The notes under the pieces: model-generated
What the model saw: the letters and a program-made list of their open reading frames with translations, nothing else
Databases searched by the model: none
Told to the model about the DNA's origin: nothing
Program-made: the position numbers and the translations under genes
Source: Candidatus Sericytochromatia bacterium
GTDB lineage: Bacteria > Cyanobacteriota > Sericytochromatia > S15B-MN24 > JAQBPE01
Direction of reading: 5' to 3'
DNA length: 64,000 nucleotides
NCBI GenBank assembly: GCA_035285325.1
Contig: JAYKJB010000038.1
Location: 19,248-83,247 of the forward strand
Shown: positions 15,727 through 23,765 of the stretch, piece by piece
Numbering within the stretch: position 1 is the first letter of the stretch
How the letters are laid out: every line of letters begins with the position of its first letter

Positions 15727-16618
15727 CCTGAACGAGGTAGGCCAGCGCCTGAAACAGGCGCGAGAGGCCCAAGGGTTGAGCCTGACGGAAGTGTCGGCCC
15801 GCACCCGGATCACCGTGCGCCATCTGCGTGCGCTCGAGGAGGGGATCGAAGCCGATCTGCCCGAGGTGTTTTACATCCGTGGGTTCTTGAAAAAGTACGC
15901 GGAGGTGGTGGGATTGTCGCCCGGGGATGTGGCCGATGCCTACCGCTCGGCCCCCGTTCCGACGGCCCCTCTGCCGGACCTGCGTCAGAGTTCCGGTCCA
16001 TGGGGTTATTACCTCGGAATCGCCGCCTTGCTGGTGGGGTTGCTGGGGCTGGCCTGGTATTTCCAACCGCGGGTGAGCGTGATCGAAGCGCCGCAGGCCA
16101 CGCCCATGGAGCCGGCGCTTGCGTCGCCCGCGCCGGTGGCCACTGCGGCGATCGCCAGCGAAGCCCTGGCGCTTGCGCCAGCGGCCAGTGGCACGCTGGC
16201 GGCGGCGACGGCCGCGCTGCCCGTCGCCAGCCCGGCAAGTGCCTCTGCGGCCGAACTCGTTCAGGCGGCCACGCCTCCCGTGGCGGCCCAGGCTCCCTCG
16301 CCTGACGCGACGGCCACGGCGCCGGTCTCGCCTGCACCTTCCGTGACGCCCACCCCTCGCCCCTCGCCGACGCCCAAGCGCAGCGTGGCCATCACCTTGG
16401 CCTTGCAGGAGCGCTCCTGGGTCGAGGTGCGGGTCAATGGCACGCTCCAGATCGAGGGTGTGCTCTCGCGCGGGACCATGAAGCGATTCTCCGGGCGCGA
16501 AGTCGAGGTTTCCGCGGGCAATGCGGGCGGCGTGCTGGTGTTTCGGGACGGCAAGGCGCTTGGCCCGTTGGGCTCGCACGGCGCGGTGCTGACCCGCGTG
16601 TATCGCCCCACGCCCTGA
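15719..16618 (+). CDS. RodZ-like HTH membrane protein (DUF4115)
   Basis: A 299-residue protein with an N-terminal HTH_25 domain (VGQRLKQAREAQGLSLTEVSART, about 4-70), one transmembrane segment (YYLGIAALLVGLLGLAWYF, about 98-116), a long Ala/Pro linker (about 120-225) and a C-terminal DUF4115 beta-domain (RSWVEVRVNGTLQIEGVL). This is the architecture of RodZ, which links MreB to the cell-wall elongation machine; the HTH is cytoplasmic and DUF4115 outside. No mre genes are nearby. GTG 15719 has GGGGAGGA upstream (15707-15714), and the start lies inside the end of the pseudouridine synthase gene. A second HTH_25 protein is at 53143. Confidence 0.85.
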   Translation: MASLNEVGQRLKQAREAQGLSLTEVSARTRITVRHLRALEEGIEADLPEVFYIRGFLKKYAEVVGLSPGDVADAYRSAPVPTAPLPDLRQSSGPWGYYLGIAALLVGLLGLAWYFQPRVSVIEAPQATPMEPALASPAPVATAAIASEALALAPAASGTLAAATAALPVASPASASAAELVQAATPPVAAQAPSPDATATAPVSPAPSVTPTPRPSPTPKRSVAITLALQERSWVEVRVNGTLQIEGVLSRGTMKRFSGREVEVSAGNAGGVLVFRDGKALGPLGSHGAVLTRVYRPTP

Positions 16619-16643
16619 TGCCTCGCGTGAGACGTGGGCTGGC

Positions 16644-17159
16644 GTGACGCTTGTGAAGCAGGAGCCCCCTTCAACGCCTGGTGATGCCCTGACGGACATC
16701 GGCACCCGCGTCCGCAACATGGCGGGGGCGGCAGGCATGATCGTGTTCCTGCTGCTGCGCATGCTGCTGGTCAAGGTGATCGGGGAACGGTTGCGGGTCT
16801 TCAAGAACTGGCTGCTGTATCGGCTGGCGGTTGCGCTGGCGACCTTTTTCAAGTGGTTTCAGCCCCATTGGGAGCGCCTGAACCGTTTGGCCCAAGAAAC
16901 CAGCCACCGCTGGCTCCGCCAGGGCCTCGCCTTGTTGATCACCTGGATCGGGCCGCTGGAGCGGCGCCTGGGCCAGTGGGCCGGGGTGGTGCGTCAGCAA
17001 TCCAGTCAGCTGGCCACCCGGGGCACGCTGACGGTGGCCGAGCTCTTGCGAGGTTTCTTCAACGCGCTGGGGGCGGCCCTGGCCGCCGGCTTCAGTCGTC
17101 CGGCGGTCCAGCGATTGATGCAGCGCATCGCGGCCCTGCTGGAAGAGGCCCAACGCTGA
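16644..17159 (+). CDS. hypothetical protein with hydrophobic/amphipathic helices
   Basis: A 171-residue basic protein, not recognised. Residues about 28-62 form hydrophobic helices (GAAGMIVFLLLRMLLVKVIG, LLYRLAVALATFF) that could span or lie on the membrane. The rest is a series of Arg/Gln-rich amphipathic helices, ending in VQRLMQRIAALLEEAQR. It follows the RodZ-like gene by 25 bases on the same strand and may be co-transcribed with it. The GTG start at 16644 has no convincing ribosome site (only GTGGG nearby). Possibly a membrane-associated partner of the RodZ-like protein, on position alone. Confidence 0.6.
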   Translation: MTLVKQEPPSTPGDALTDIGTRVRNMAGAAGMIVFLLLRMLLVKVIGERLRVFKNWLLYRLAVALATFFKWFQPHWERLNRLAQETSHRWLRQGLALLITWIGPLERRLGQWAGVVRQQSSQLATRGTLTVAELLRGFFNALGAALAAGFSRPAVQRLMQRIAALLEEAQR

Positions 17160-17259
17160 GCCGCTGAGTGCCTCCGGGCCCGCGGGCTTGCTCCCACTCA
17201 CCTGACCGCCACCAGGCGTGTAAAATGAGGCAGCGCAGGGGGCGCGGAAGGAGACGACC

Positions 17260-18585
17260 TTGGACATCGCGATCATCGGCAGCGGCTACGTGGGGCTCGT
17301 GACTGGGGCGTGCTTTGCCCACCTGGGCCATCGGGTCGTGTGCGTGGACAACCAGGTGTCCAAGATCGAAAAACTCAAGGCCGGCCAGATGCCGATCTAC
17401 GAGCCCGGGCTGGACGTGCTGGTCACGACCAATGTGGTGGAAGGCCGACTGCGCTTCAGCAGTGACATTGCCGAGGCCACCGCGTGTTCGGAAGCGATCT
17501 TCATCTGCGTTGGAACGCCGCCCAAGCCCAATGGCGAGGCCGACCTCTCCGCCTTCGAACGGGTCGCCCACGAGATGGCGCCGGCGATGAACGGCTACAA
17601 GCTGATCGTCGAGAAGAGCACGGTGCCGGTCCGGACCGGGGAGTGGTTGGCCGAGTTGTTCCGCAGTCACCTGCCGGCCGGAGCGGATTTCGACATCGCG
17701 AGCAATCCGGAATTTTTGCGCGAGGGGTCCGCGATCAAGGACTTCCTGGAATCGGACCGGGTCGTTCTGGGCGTCAATTCCGACCGAGCGGCGTCGCTGC
17801 TGATCAAGCTTTACACCCCGCTCAATGCCCCCATCCTGGTGACCGATCTGAACAGCGCCGAACTGATCAAGCACGCCTCCAATGCGTTTCTGGCCATGAA
17901 GATCAGCTTCATCAACGCCGTGGCGCAGGTCTGTGAGCGAACCGGGGCCGATATCACCAAGGTGGCCAAGGGCGTGGGGCTGGACAAGCGCATTGGCGAG
18001 CAGTTCTTGCGGGCCGGCGTGGGCTACGGCGGCGCTTGTTTTCCCAAGGATGTGGCGGCTTTCATCTCCATTGCGGAAAAGCACGGCTACGATCTGGAAC
18101 TGCTGCGGGCGGTGGAGCGCATCAACGAGTCGCAACGTCAGCACGTCTTCGACAAGATCGTGCGCGCGCTGGATGGGCAACTGCTCGGGGCCAGGATTGG
18201 CGTGCTCGGACTGGCCTTCAAGCCCAACACGGACGACATGCGCGGGGCCGCCAGCGTGGACATCATCCGACGTCTTCAGGCTGAAGGTGCCGAGGTCTGG
18301 GCGTATGATCCGGTGGCTCAGGGCACGGCTCAGGAAGTTCTGACCAACGTCAAGTATGCGGAAACGCCCTATGGTGTGGCGGAGGGCGCGGATTGTCTGG
18401 TGCTGCTCACCGAATGGAATGAGTTTCAGAGTCTCAATCTGCCCGTGGTGAAATCCCTCATGCGACGTCCCATCATGGTGGATGGCCGCAACATGTTCGA
18501 TCCGACGAAGATGTCCCATCTCGGCTTCACCTACGATTCCATCGGACGTCCGGGGGGGGCTCCCCTCGCCACCCTGGCGGTGTAG
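17260..18585 (+). CDS. ugd: UDP-glucose 6-dehydrogenase
   Basis: Oxidises UDP-glucose to UDP-glucuronate with two NAD+, supplying acidic sugar for exopolysaccharide or glycolipids. The 441-residue protein has the N-terminal Rossmann motif GSGYVGLVTGACFAHLGH, the Glu/Lys catalytic regions EFLREGSAIKDFL and NAFLAMKISFINAVA, the catalytic-Cys motif GYGGACFPKDV, and the C-terminal UDP domain (LGLAFKPNTDDMRGAAS). The start is TTG at 17260 with GGAAGGAG upstream (17246-17253). A TAAAAT hexamer at 17221-17226 may be its -10. No polysaccharide cluster surrounds it. Confidence 0.95.
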   Translation: MDIAIIGSGYVGLVTGACFAHLGHRVVCVDNQVSKIEKLKAGQMPIYEPGLDVLVTTNVVEGRLRFSSDIAEATACSEAIFICVGTPPKPNGEADLSAFERVAHEMAPAMNGYKLIVEKSTVPVRTGEWLAELFRSHLPAGADFDIASNPEFLREGSAIKDFLESDRVVLGVNSDRAASLLIKLYTPLNAPILVTDLNSAELIKHASNAFLAMKISFINAVAQVCERTGADITKVAKGVGLDKRIGEQFLRAGVGYGGACFPKDVAAFISIAEKHGYDLELLRAVERINESQRQHVFDKIVRALDGQLLGARIGVLGLAFKPNTDDMRGAASVDIIRRLQAEGAEVWAYDPVAQGTAQEVLTNVKYAETPYGVAEGADCLVLLTEWNEFQSLNLPVVKSLMRRPIMVDGRNMFDPTKMSHLGFTYDSIGRPGGAPLATLAV

Positions 18586-18586
18586 C

Positions 18587-19369
18587 ATGCCTGTGCTCCA
18601 ACTGGACGCCGCCCTGGCCTACCAGACCTGGGGCACGGGCGGGGAACCGGTGCTGTTGTTGCACGGGGCCCTGTCCACAGCGGAGCAGAATTATCGCCTC
18701 GTCCTGAGCCCCCTGGCGCAGCGACATCGCTTGATCGGCCTCGACTTCCGGGGTCACGGGGGGAGCAGCAACCCCTCCGGCCTGTTCACCCTGGCGCGCC
18801 TGCGCGATGATGTGCTGGCCTTGCTCGATGCGCTCGCCTTGCCGCGCGTGCACGTGCTGGGTACCTCGCTGGGGGGCTACGTCGCGCTGGCCCTGCGCAG
18901 CGCCGCGCCAGAGCGCGTGGCCACGCTGGCGCTGGCGGGTGTCAAACCCGGCTGGAACGCTGGACACGCGAGGGAACGCCAGGATTTTTTCCAGCCCGAG
19001 TCCATCCTGGCTGAATATCCCCATTGGGACCGCTACCTGGCCGATTTGCACGGGCAGCACCACGGTCCGGACCATTGGCGCACCCTGGCTGGACAGGTGG
19101 GCACCCTGTTGCAAACCCTGCCCGACCAGCCGGCGGTGGGCTGGGATGCCCTGGCCGCCGATGCGGGGCGGCTGCCGCTCTTTTATGCCGTGGGAGACCG
19201 GGATGCGCTGGTCCCGCTTGACACCGTCGTGGCGGTTCACGCGCGTCGGCCGGATGCCCATATTCTGGTGGTGCCGCGGGCGGGTCACCTGTTTCGCGAG
19301 TACGAGCCGACGGTCTTTTCAGCGGCTTACACGGCGTTTCTCCGGCGCTACCCCCTCACGGGGGCGTGA
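18587..19369 (+). CDS. alpha/beta hydrolase
   Basis: A 260-residue alpha/beta-hydrolase-fold protein. The oxyanion region is LLLHGALST, the nucleophile elbow GTSLGG (Ser nucleophile), the acid is likely the Asp in VGDRDALVP, and the catalytic His is in RAGHLFRE. Substrate is unknown; the family includes esterases, haloperoxidase-like and dienelactone-type enzymes. It starts one base past the ugd TAG, so it is translated from the same message. The longer upstream frame inside ugd is discarded. No signal peptide, so cytoplasmic. Confidence 0.88.
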   Translation: MPVLQLDAALAYQTWGTGGEPVLLLHGALSTAEQNYRLVLSPLAQRHRLIGLDFRGHGGSSNPSGLFTLARLRDDVLALLDALALPRVHVLGTSLGGYVALALRSAAPERVATLALAGVKPGWNAGHARERQDFFQPESILAEYPHWDRYLADLHGQHHGPDHWRTLAGQVGTLLQTLPDQPAVGWDALAADAGRLPLFYAVGDRDALVPLDTVVAVHARRPDAHILVVPRAGHLFREYEPTVFSAAYTAFLRRYPLTGA

Positions 19370-19401
19370 GCCTGGCCTGTTCGGCACCGACCCGTTGGCC
19401 A

Positions 19402-19438
19402 GAAAAAAACGCACCTCACAGGGCTGGCCTGGAGGTGC
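19402..19438 (-). terminator. intrinsic terminator of the ankyrin-protein gene
   Basis: On the minus strand GCACCTC (19432-19438) pairs with GAGGTGC (19411-19417) across a 14-base loop, followed by G and a run of seven T (19403-19409). It sits 22 bases past the stop of the minus-strand ankyrin gene. Confidence 0.75.
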
Positions 19439-19459
19439 GGGTCAGAGAGACCAGCGTGT

Positions 19460-20815
19460 TTATGGCGCCTCGGCGCTCAGCAGTTCGGCGATGCCATCCA
19501 GGGTCTGACGGTAAATCTTGTCGGAGTTGGCCCCGGACGCCGCGAGCATTTTCTGCGCGGCCACCAGCGACGTTCTGGCTTCTTGCAACTTGGCGCGCGA
19601 GAGGCTGTCCTTGCTACCGTAAGCGAGCAAGTTGAAGACCTGCTCGACCTTGTCTTCCAAGGGCTGGTCGGATGTGCGTTCCCCCCCTGATTCGGGTGCC
19701 GCCAGATGATCGTTGTAGGCTGTATACAGGCGCGAGAGTTGCTCCTTGAAGCGCGAACTGAAGGTGACCGTGTCACCCGCCGCCACGCGAATGGGGGCAG
19801 GCCGCGCCGGTGAGGGCAGGCCTCCTTTGATGCTGGCAGGCTTGGCCGGCGCAGGCATTTCGAACGGCATGTCGTGCCCTCCGCCCAGCGTTTGCGTATC
19901 GGGCAGCGCGCTTTGCGCTCCGGGTTTGGGCGCGCTGTGGCCATGGTCGTCTCCGTGGGCGGCGGGCTTGGGAGCGGCCGGCTTGGGGGCGGCATGACCG
20001 TGGGCGGCAGGCGGCTTGGGGGCAGCGTGCCCGTGAGCATCGCCGTGGGCGGCAGCCGGCTTGGGTGCGGCGTGCCCGTGAGCATCGCCGTGGGCGGCAG
20101 CCGGCTTGGGTGCGGCATGCCCGTGGGCATCGCCGTGGGCGGCAGCCGGCTTGGGTGCGGCGTGACCGTGCGCATCGCCGTGGGCGGCAGCCGGCTTGGG
20201 TGCGGCGTGACCGTGGGCACCGCCGTGGGCAGCGGCCGGCTTGGGGGCGGGTTGGCCGTGGTCGTCACCGTGGGCTTCTGGCTTGGGAGCCTCGTGGCCA
20301 TGGGCATCTTCCCGACTGGCTTTGGGCTTGGCCGTCGCAAACAGGGCCAGCACGTTATTCATGCGCCGTGCGCGGGCGTACTCGGCGGCCGAGAGACCAT
20401 TGTTGTCCTTCATGTTGGGGTCGGCCCCCTCGGCGAGCAGCGCTTTGGCCACCTCATAGAAGAACTTGGGGGCCTTCGGGCCAGCATAACCGCGCACGGT
20501 GGCCAGCAGGAGCGGTGTGCGCCCCTGATAGTCCCTGGCGTTGACGTTGGCCCCCTTGGCCAGCAAGGCCTTCGAGGTGAGGGGCCAGCCGGATTGCGCA
20601 GCCCAATGCAGGGCCGTGTAGCCGTTCTCGTCTTGGGCTTCGACCGACGTGCCCTCACTCAACAATTTCTGGACCTTCGGCAAGAGCCCCGCATAGGCTG
20701 CCTCGATCAGTTCATTCTCCTGCGTCGTGCGCGCAGGCGCGGCCCAAGCGGGAGTTATGGCCGCGTGTACAACGACAGCCGCCACGGCGAGGCTGAAAAA
20801 AGACTTCGAGGACAT
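19460..20815 (-). CDS. secreted ankyrin-repeat protein with His-rich repeats
   Basis: A 451-residue protein with a signal peptide (about 1-25, ending PAWA/A). Residues about 32-160 form three or four ankyrin repeats (ENGYTALHWAAQSG, YQGRTPLLLATVRG, NNGLSAAEYAR). They are followed by a low-complexity region (about 165-290) built of a 15-residue unit, AHGDAHGHAAPKPAA and variants, with three or four His each. A C-terminal helical domain (about 345-451) is not recognised. The His-rich array could bind Zn, Ni, Cu or Mn outside the cytoplasm. ATG 20815 is chosen because AAGGAG lies five bases upstream. It has its own intrinsic terminator. A TATACT hexamer (minus strand, 20850-20855) is a likely -10. 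Confidence 0.85.
   Translation of the reverse strand: MSSKSFFSLAVAAVVVHAAITPAWAAPARTTQENELIEAAYAGLLPKVQKLLSEGTSVEAQDENGYTALHWAAQSGWPLTSKALLAKGANVNARDYQGRTPLLLATVRGYAGPKAPKFFYEVAKALLAEGADPNMKDNNGLSAAEYARARRMNNVLALFATAKPKASREDAHGHEAPKPEAHGDDHGQPAPKPAAAHGGAHGHAAPKPAAAHGDAHGHAAPKPAAAHGDAHGHAAPKPAAAHGDAHGHAAPKPAAAHGDAHGHAAPKPPAAHGHAAPKPAAPKPAAHGDDHGHSAPKPGAQSALPDTQTLGGGHDMPFEMPAPAKPASIKGGLPSPARPAPIRVAAGDTVTFSSRFKEQLSRLYTAYNDHLAAPESGGERTSDQPLEDKVEQVFNLLAYGSKDSLSRAKLQEARTSLVAAQKMLAASGANSDKIYRQTLDGIAELLSAEAP
19995..20265 (-). repeat. 45-bp tandem repeat inside the ankyrin gene
   Basis: The 45-base unit recurs with the same phase at about 20041, 20086, 20131 and 20176, four nearly identical copies flanked by degenerate ones. 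Third-base differences are few, which implies recent amplification or slippage. It encodes the His-rich 15-residue repeat and is in frame throughout. Confidence 0.85.
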
Positions 20816-20849
20816 GGGCTCTCCTTGGTGGGCCATTCAAAGCACCCTC

Positions 20850-20855
20850 AGTATA
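20850..20855 (-). promoter_or_regulatory. -10 element (TATACT) for the ankyrin gene
   Basis: TATACT on the minus strand, 35 bases before the ATG at 20815, in the 134-base gap before the lipoprotein gene. The -35 region is poor (best match TGGACG, 19-base spacing). Confidence 0.35.
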
Positions 20856-20949
20856 CAAGACGGATCCGCCCGTTCGTCCATGCGCATCGATCACAATTCC
20901 CGCTCTTGATTGCTGGCGGATGGCGGGGGCCGGAGGCCGAGGCGCTCTC

Positions 20950-21771
20950 TCAGGGGGGCGGCTTGAGGCTCGCCGTGGCAACGGGCGGCGCACTCGGGCG
21001 GAGGGAGCCGCTCGCTTCAGCGGTGAGGGGCGGCAGCGGATAGGGCGGGTCCGCGTCTCGCAGGCGGAATCCATCGAAGAGGCGTTCATAGGTGGCCGTT
21101 GCCTGGGCCCAATAAGCATCAGGCACCGACAACATGACGATGTAACCCCGGTCGCGATGGACCCGTGCACGGGCCACATGGCGGGTCACGGGTCCCCCGT
21201 TGGGACTGGTGCCGACCATCACCACCTGGTAGGCCGTGGCGCCCGAGAGCAGGGCCTCGCTTTCGCGCACTTCCGGTACGCCCGCGAAGTTTTGACGAAG
21301 GCTGCGTCGCGTCACATCGGCCAGCGCGGCGTCACGGTCAGTCGGGTCGAGACGATTGACGGTGATGACCCGCAACCCCTCCGAGACGGCGCCACCCGTG
21401 TCGAGTGGAATGGAGCGCCCCACGGCGACGCGCAAGGTCGAGAAGCCAGCGGCATCGGTCTGGTCCAGTACGGCGTGTCGTTCTTCCTGGCCCGCCTCGT
21501 TGACCTTCAGACTGGAAAGCGGCCCCCACGGGCCGGGGTACACCAGTTCAAAGTCTGAGGCCTCGTGACGCTGGGGGCTATTCTGGGGGGGCCTGGCCGC
21601 CATTTCGGCCCGCTGCGCATCGAACTGACGACAGGAGGTCTCCTTCCCTGTCAGCGTGCCGAGGCACAGGCCAGTCGCGGGGGTGAGGGCCAGGCAGCCG
21701 GCCACGGTGGGCGCGACCAGAACCAGCAGAGCCATCAGGGGACGACGGGAACGAAACCATTCAGGGCGCAA
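20950..21771 (-). CDS. putative lipoprotein
   Basis: A 273-residue protein with a lipoprotein signal sequence: basic n-region, hydrophobic core and lipobox VAGC, giving a lipidated Cys at about position 26. The mature part has a segment DFELVYPGPWGPLSSLKVNEAG and a region DGFRL that resemble PsbP/DUF1795-type extracytoplasmic proteins, but the match is loose. The C-terminal 35 residues are Pro/Ser-rich. Start TTG 21771, with AAGGAG about six bases upstream. Its role is unknown; it sits between the ankyrin and peroxiredoxin genes on the same strand. Confidence 0.7.
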   Translation of the reverse strand: MRPEWFRSRRPLMALLVLVAPTVAGCLALTPATGLCLGTLTGKETSCRQFDAQRAEMAARPPQNSPQRHEASDFELVYPGPWGPLSSLKVNEAGQEERHAVLDQTDAAGFSTLRVAVGRSIPLDTGGAVSEGLRVITVNRLDPTDRDAALADVTRRSLRQNFAGVPEVRESEALLSGATAYQVVMVGTSPNGGPVTRHVARARVHRDRGYIVMLSVPDAYWAQATATYERLFDGFRLRDADPPYPLPPLTAEASGSLRPSAPPVATASLKPPP

Positions 21772-21826
21772 GCGAACTCCTTCGGACGAACCGCTCCAGC
21801 TGCCGCCGAACGGCGGCCCACGGGCC

Positions 21827-22291
21827 TCAGACGACCGCTTTCAGTTTGGACAGGACTTCCTCGGCGTGAATATCGGTCTTGGGCTTCTTGAACACGTGCT
21901 GGACGATGCCGTCCGGTCCGATCAGGAAGGTGGTCCGCAGGATCCCGGTCACCGTTTTGCCATACATCGACTTGCTGCCCCAGGCGCCGTAGGCGGTGGC
22001 GACGGCATGGTCTTCATCCGCGAGCAAGGGGAAGGGCAACTGGTATTTCTGGACGAATTTTTCATGGGACGGAATGGCGTCCGGACTGATGCCCAGTACC
22101 ACGACCCCCTGGTCCAGCAAAGGTTGCCAGTGGTCACGGAAGGAGCAGGCCTGCTTGGTGCAGCCAGGGGTGTCATCCTTCGGATAGAAATACACCACCA
22201 CGGTCTGGCCCCGAAACTGTGACAGCGAGAGGCGCGCGCCCGTGCTGGCCTGCAGGTTGAAGTCCGGGGCGGCTTGGCCGGTTTCGATCAT
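21827..22291 (-). CDS. bcp: thioredoxin-dependent peroxiredoxin (Bcp/PrxQ)
   Basis: A 154-residue peroxiredoxin that reduces H2O2 and organic hydroperoxides using thioredoxin. The motif YPKDDTPGCTKQACSFRD holds the peroxidatic Cys (C44) and, five residues on, the resolving Cys (C49) typical of the PrxQ/Bcp class. The later RTTFLIGPDGIVQHVF is also family-typical. ATG 22291 gives the normal N-terminus; an upstream extension in frame is non-homologous. It lies in a minus-strand run with the GT2 gene upstream (34-base gap). Confidence 0.93.
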   Translation of the reverse strand: MIETGQAAPDFNLQASTGARLSLSQFRGQTVVVYFYPKDDTPGCTKQACSFRDHWQPLLDQGVVVLGISPDAIPSHEKFVQKYQLPFPLLADEDHAVATAYGAWGSKSMYGKTVTGILRTTFLIGPDGIVQHVFKKPKTDIHAEEVLSKLKAVV

Positions 22292-22325
22292 CGGTGAAGG
22301 CTCCTGCTTTGACCCGCCGAGGTCG

Positions 22326-23588
22326 TCAGTGCGCGGCCTTGGCCTCGGGGGCGGGTGGGGTCTGGTTGGATCCACCGCAAGGGCGTCCCTTCCAGAGCAG
22401 GCCCTTGCGCGTCCAAACGTACCACGAGGCGATCGCCGCGGCCACCATGAACCCACTCGCCAGGGGGTGCAACAGCGGACTCCACAGCGGCTGCTTCAGA
22501 CGCAACGCAAGCGCCAGGCGCACGCCGACGCCGATCGCCAGCTGCAGGAGGCCGGCGCTGGTCAGACCCGGCCAGTGGAGCAACAGACCCAGCAGGACGG
22601 CGATCGCCGGTAATCCATGCAGCACGGCATACCCGGCCACCCCCGCCGCATAGGCCTGAGGGTGGCCGCCAGACAGTGGAAACAAATGTCGGCAGTGCTG
22701 CTCCCATAGCGCCTTCGGGGCCTCCTCTGTCTGCCGCGTCAGGTGGCCCTCCGCGTCGCGCAGCACCACCTTTCCGCCGCCAGCCTTGACCGCGCTGGCC
22801 AGCGCCACGGCGTCCGAAAAATGGCTCGCGCAGGCCTGGTGTCCCCCGGCCCGAGTATACTCGCGACGTGTAAACATGAGAAACGCGCTGTCGGCCGCTG
22901 CCAGCCCAGCGGGCGGGAGTCCCTCGGCCCAGGCCAATGGCAGGCTGGACAGCAACAAAAATGGCCGCATGGGCAAGATGGCGGCGCCCATGGGCGTGTG
23001 AGGGGTGACCCGCGGTGACCAGGACAGCAATCCGCTGCCTTGTTCCCGGGCGATCGCCACCGCCGTGGCGATCGCCTCGGGCGCCAGCAAGACATCCGCC
23101 TCCAGAAAGCAAATCCAGTAGCCGCGGGAGGCTTCAAACAGCTGCTGACAGGCCCAGGTCTTGCCGGTCCAACCAGCTTCCGGGGGGCCTCCCGCCAGCA
23201 GTCGGAAGCGGGTATCTCCAGCCGCCGCCGCGCTGGCTGCTTCCGCCGTGCCGTCGTCGGAGCCGTCGTCGAGGACCAGGACCTCAATGTCCGCGTGGGT
23301 CTGGGCCAGCAACGCGCTCACGCAAGCCCCGATGCGTGAGGCTTCCTGTCGGGCCGGGACCAGCAGGGAAACCAGCCTCTCCGAATCGGTTGCGGAATCC
23401 TCCGAGGGACGGGCTCCCAGGTTACGAGGGGGCGAGGGGGCGGCGGGAGGGGCGGGGGGGGCCTCTTCCGAGGAGACTGGTGGGGCCGTCGTCCCAGGAC
23501 TGAAGGCCAGCAGGTTCCGTCCTGTCAGAACCGCCTGTGCCGCCCCCGCCAGGGGCCAGAGCATGGCCAGGAAAGCCGTCAGGTTCAT
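22326..23588 (-). CDS. glycosyltransferase family 2, hopene-associated (HpnB-like)
   Basis: A 420-residue membrane glycosyltransferase. An N-terminal hydrophobic segment and a Pro/Ala linker precede the GT2 domain (VSLLVPARQEASRIGACVSALLAQ, LDDGSDDGT, WTGKTWACQQL, CFLEADVLL), with the WxGKxWA block characteristic of the HpnB/CrtQ group. Three or four C-terminal transmembrane helices follow. It probably glycosylates a hopanoid, carotenoid or related lipid at the cytoplasmic face, but no hpn or crt genes are in view. ATG 23588 is favoured since residues before it are Arg/Pro-rich and unlike the family. Confidence 0.82.
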   Translation of the reverse strand: MNLTAFLAMLWPLAGAAQAVLTGRNLLAFSPGTTAPPVSSEEAPPAPPAAPSPPRNLGARPSEDSATDSERLVSLLVPARQEASRIGACVSALLAQTHADIEVLVLDDGSDDGTAEAASAAAAGDTRFRLLAGGPPEAGWTGKTWACQQLFEASRGYWICFLEADVLLAPEAIATAVAIAREQGSGLLSWSPRVTPHTPMGAAILPMRPFLLLSSLPLAWAEGLPPAGLAAADSAFLMFTRREYTRAGGHQACASHFSDAVALASAVKAGGGKVVLRDAEGHLTRQTEEAPKALWEQHCRHLFPLSGGHPQAYAAGVAGYAVLHGLPAIAVLLGLLLHWPGLTSAGLLQLAIGVGVRLALALRLKQPLWSPLLHPLASGFMVAAAIASWYVWTRKGLLWKGRPCGGSNQTPPAPEAKAAH

Positions 23589-23722
23589 GGGGTGGGGGTC
23601 CTCGCGCCGCGTCTCGCCGCCGGTGCCGACTGGGTCTCCCCGGCAACTTACCCTGGCGACGCCCTGCTTCCACGAGCCGGCCTGACAGGCCGGGGGCGCC
23701 CTGCTGACGAGCGTCGCCAGGC

Positions 23723-23750
23723 TTGATTTTGCCATCATAAAGGCTATGAT
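23723..23750 (+). promoter_or_regulatory. promoter of the mntR-troABCD operon
   Basis: TTGATT (23723-23728), a 16-base spacer, and TATGAT (23745-23750) form a good sigma-70 promoter. Transcription should begin near 23757, which coincides with the first in-frame ATG. Confidence 0.65.
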
Positions 23751-23765
23751 TTAGGCATGCCTAAA
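23750..23765 (+). promoter_or_regulatory. DtxR/MntR-type operator (perfect palindrome)
   Basis: TTTAGGCATGCCTAAA is a perfect 16-bp palindrome with the TTAGGC/GCCTAA half-sites typical of DtxR-family metal boxes. It abuts the -10 hexamer and covers the predicted start of transcription and the ATG at 23757. A metal-loaded repressor bound here would block the promoter, giving negative autoregulation. Confidence 0.75.

Noticed and set aside
13828..15813. 661-codon minus-strand frame over trpS and the pseudouridine synthase
   Set aside because: Antisense shadow of two conserved genes, no motifs.
19995..20265. Array of 45-bp repeats as a CRISPR
   Set aside because: Repeats are directly adjacent without spacers, in frame in a secreted protein and with no cas genes in the window.
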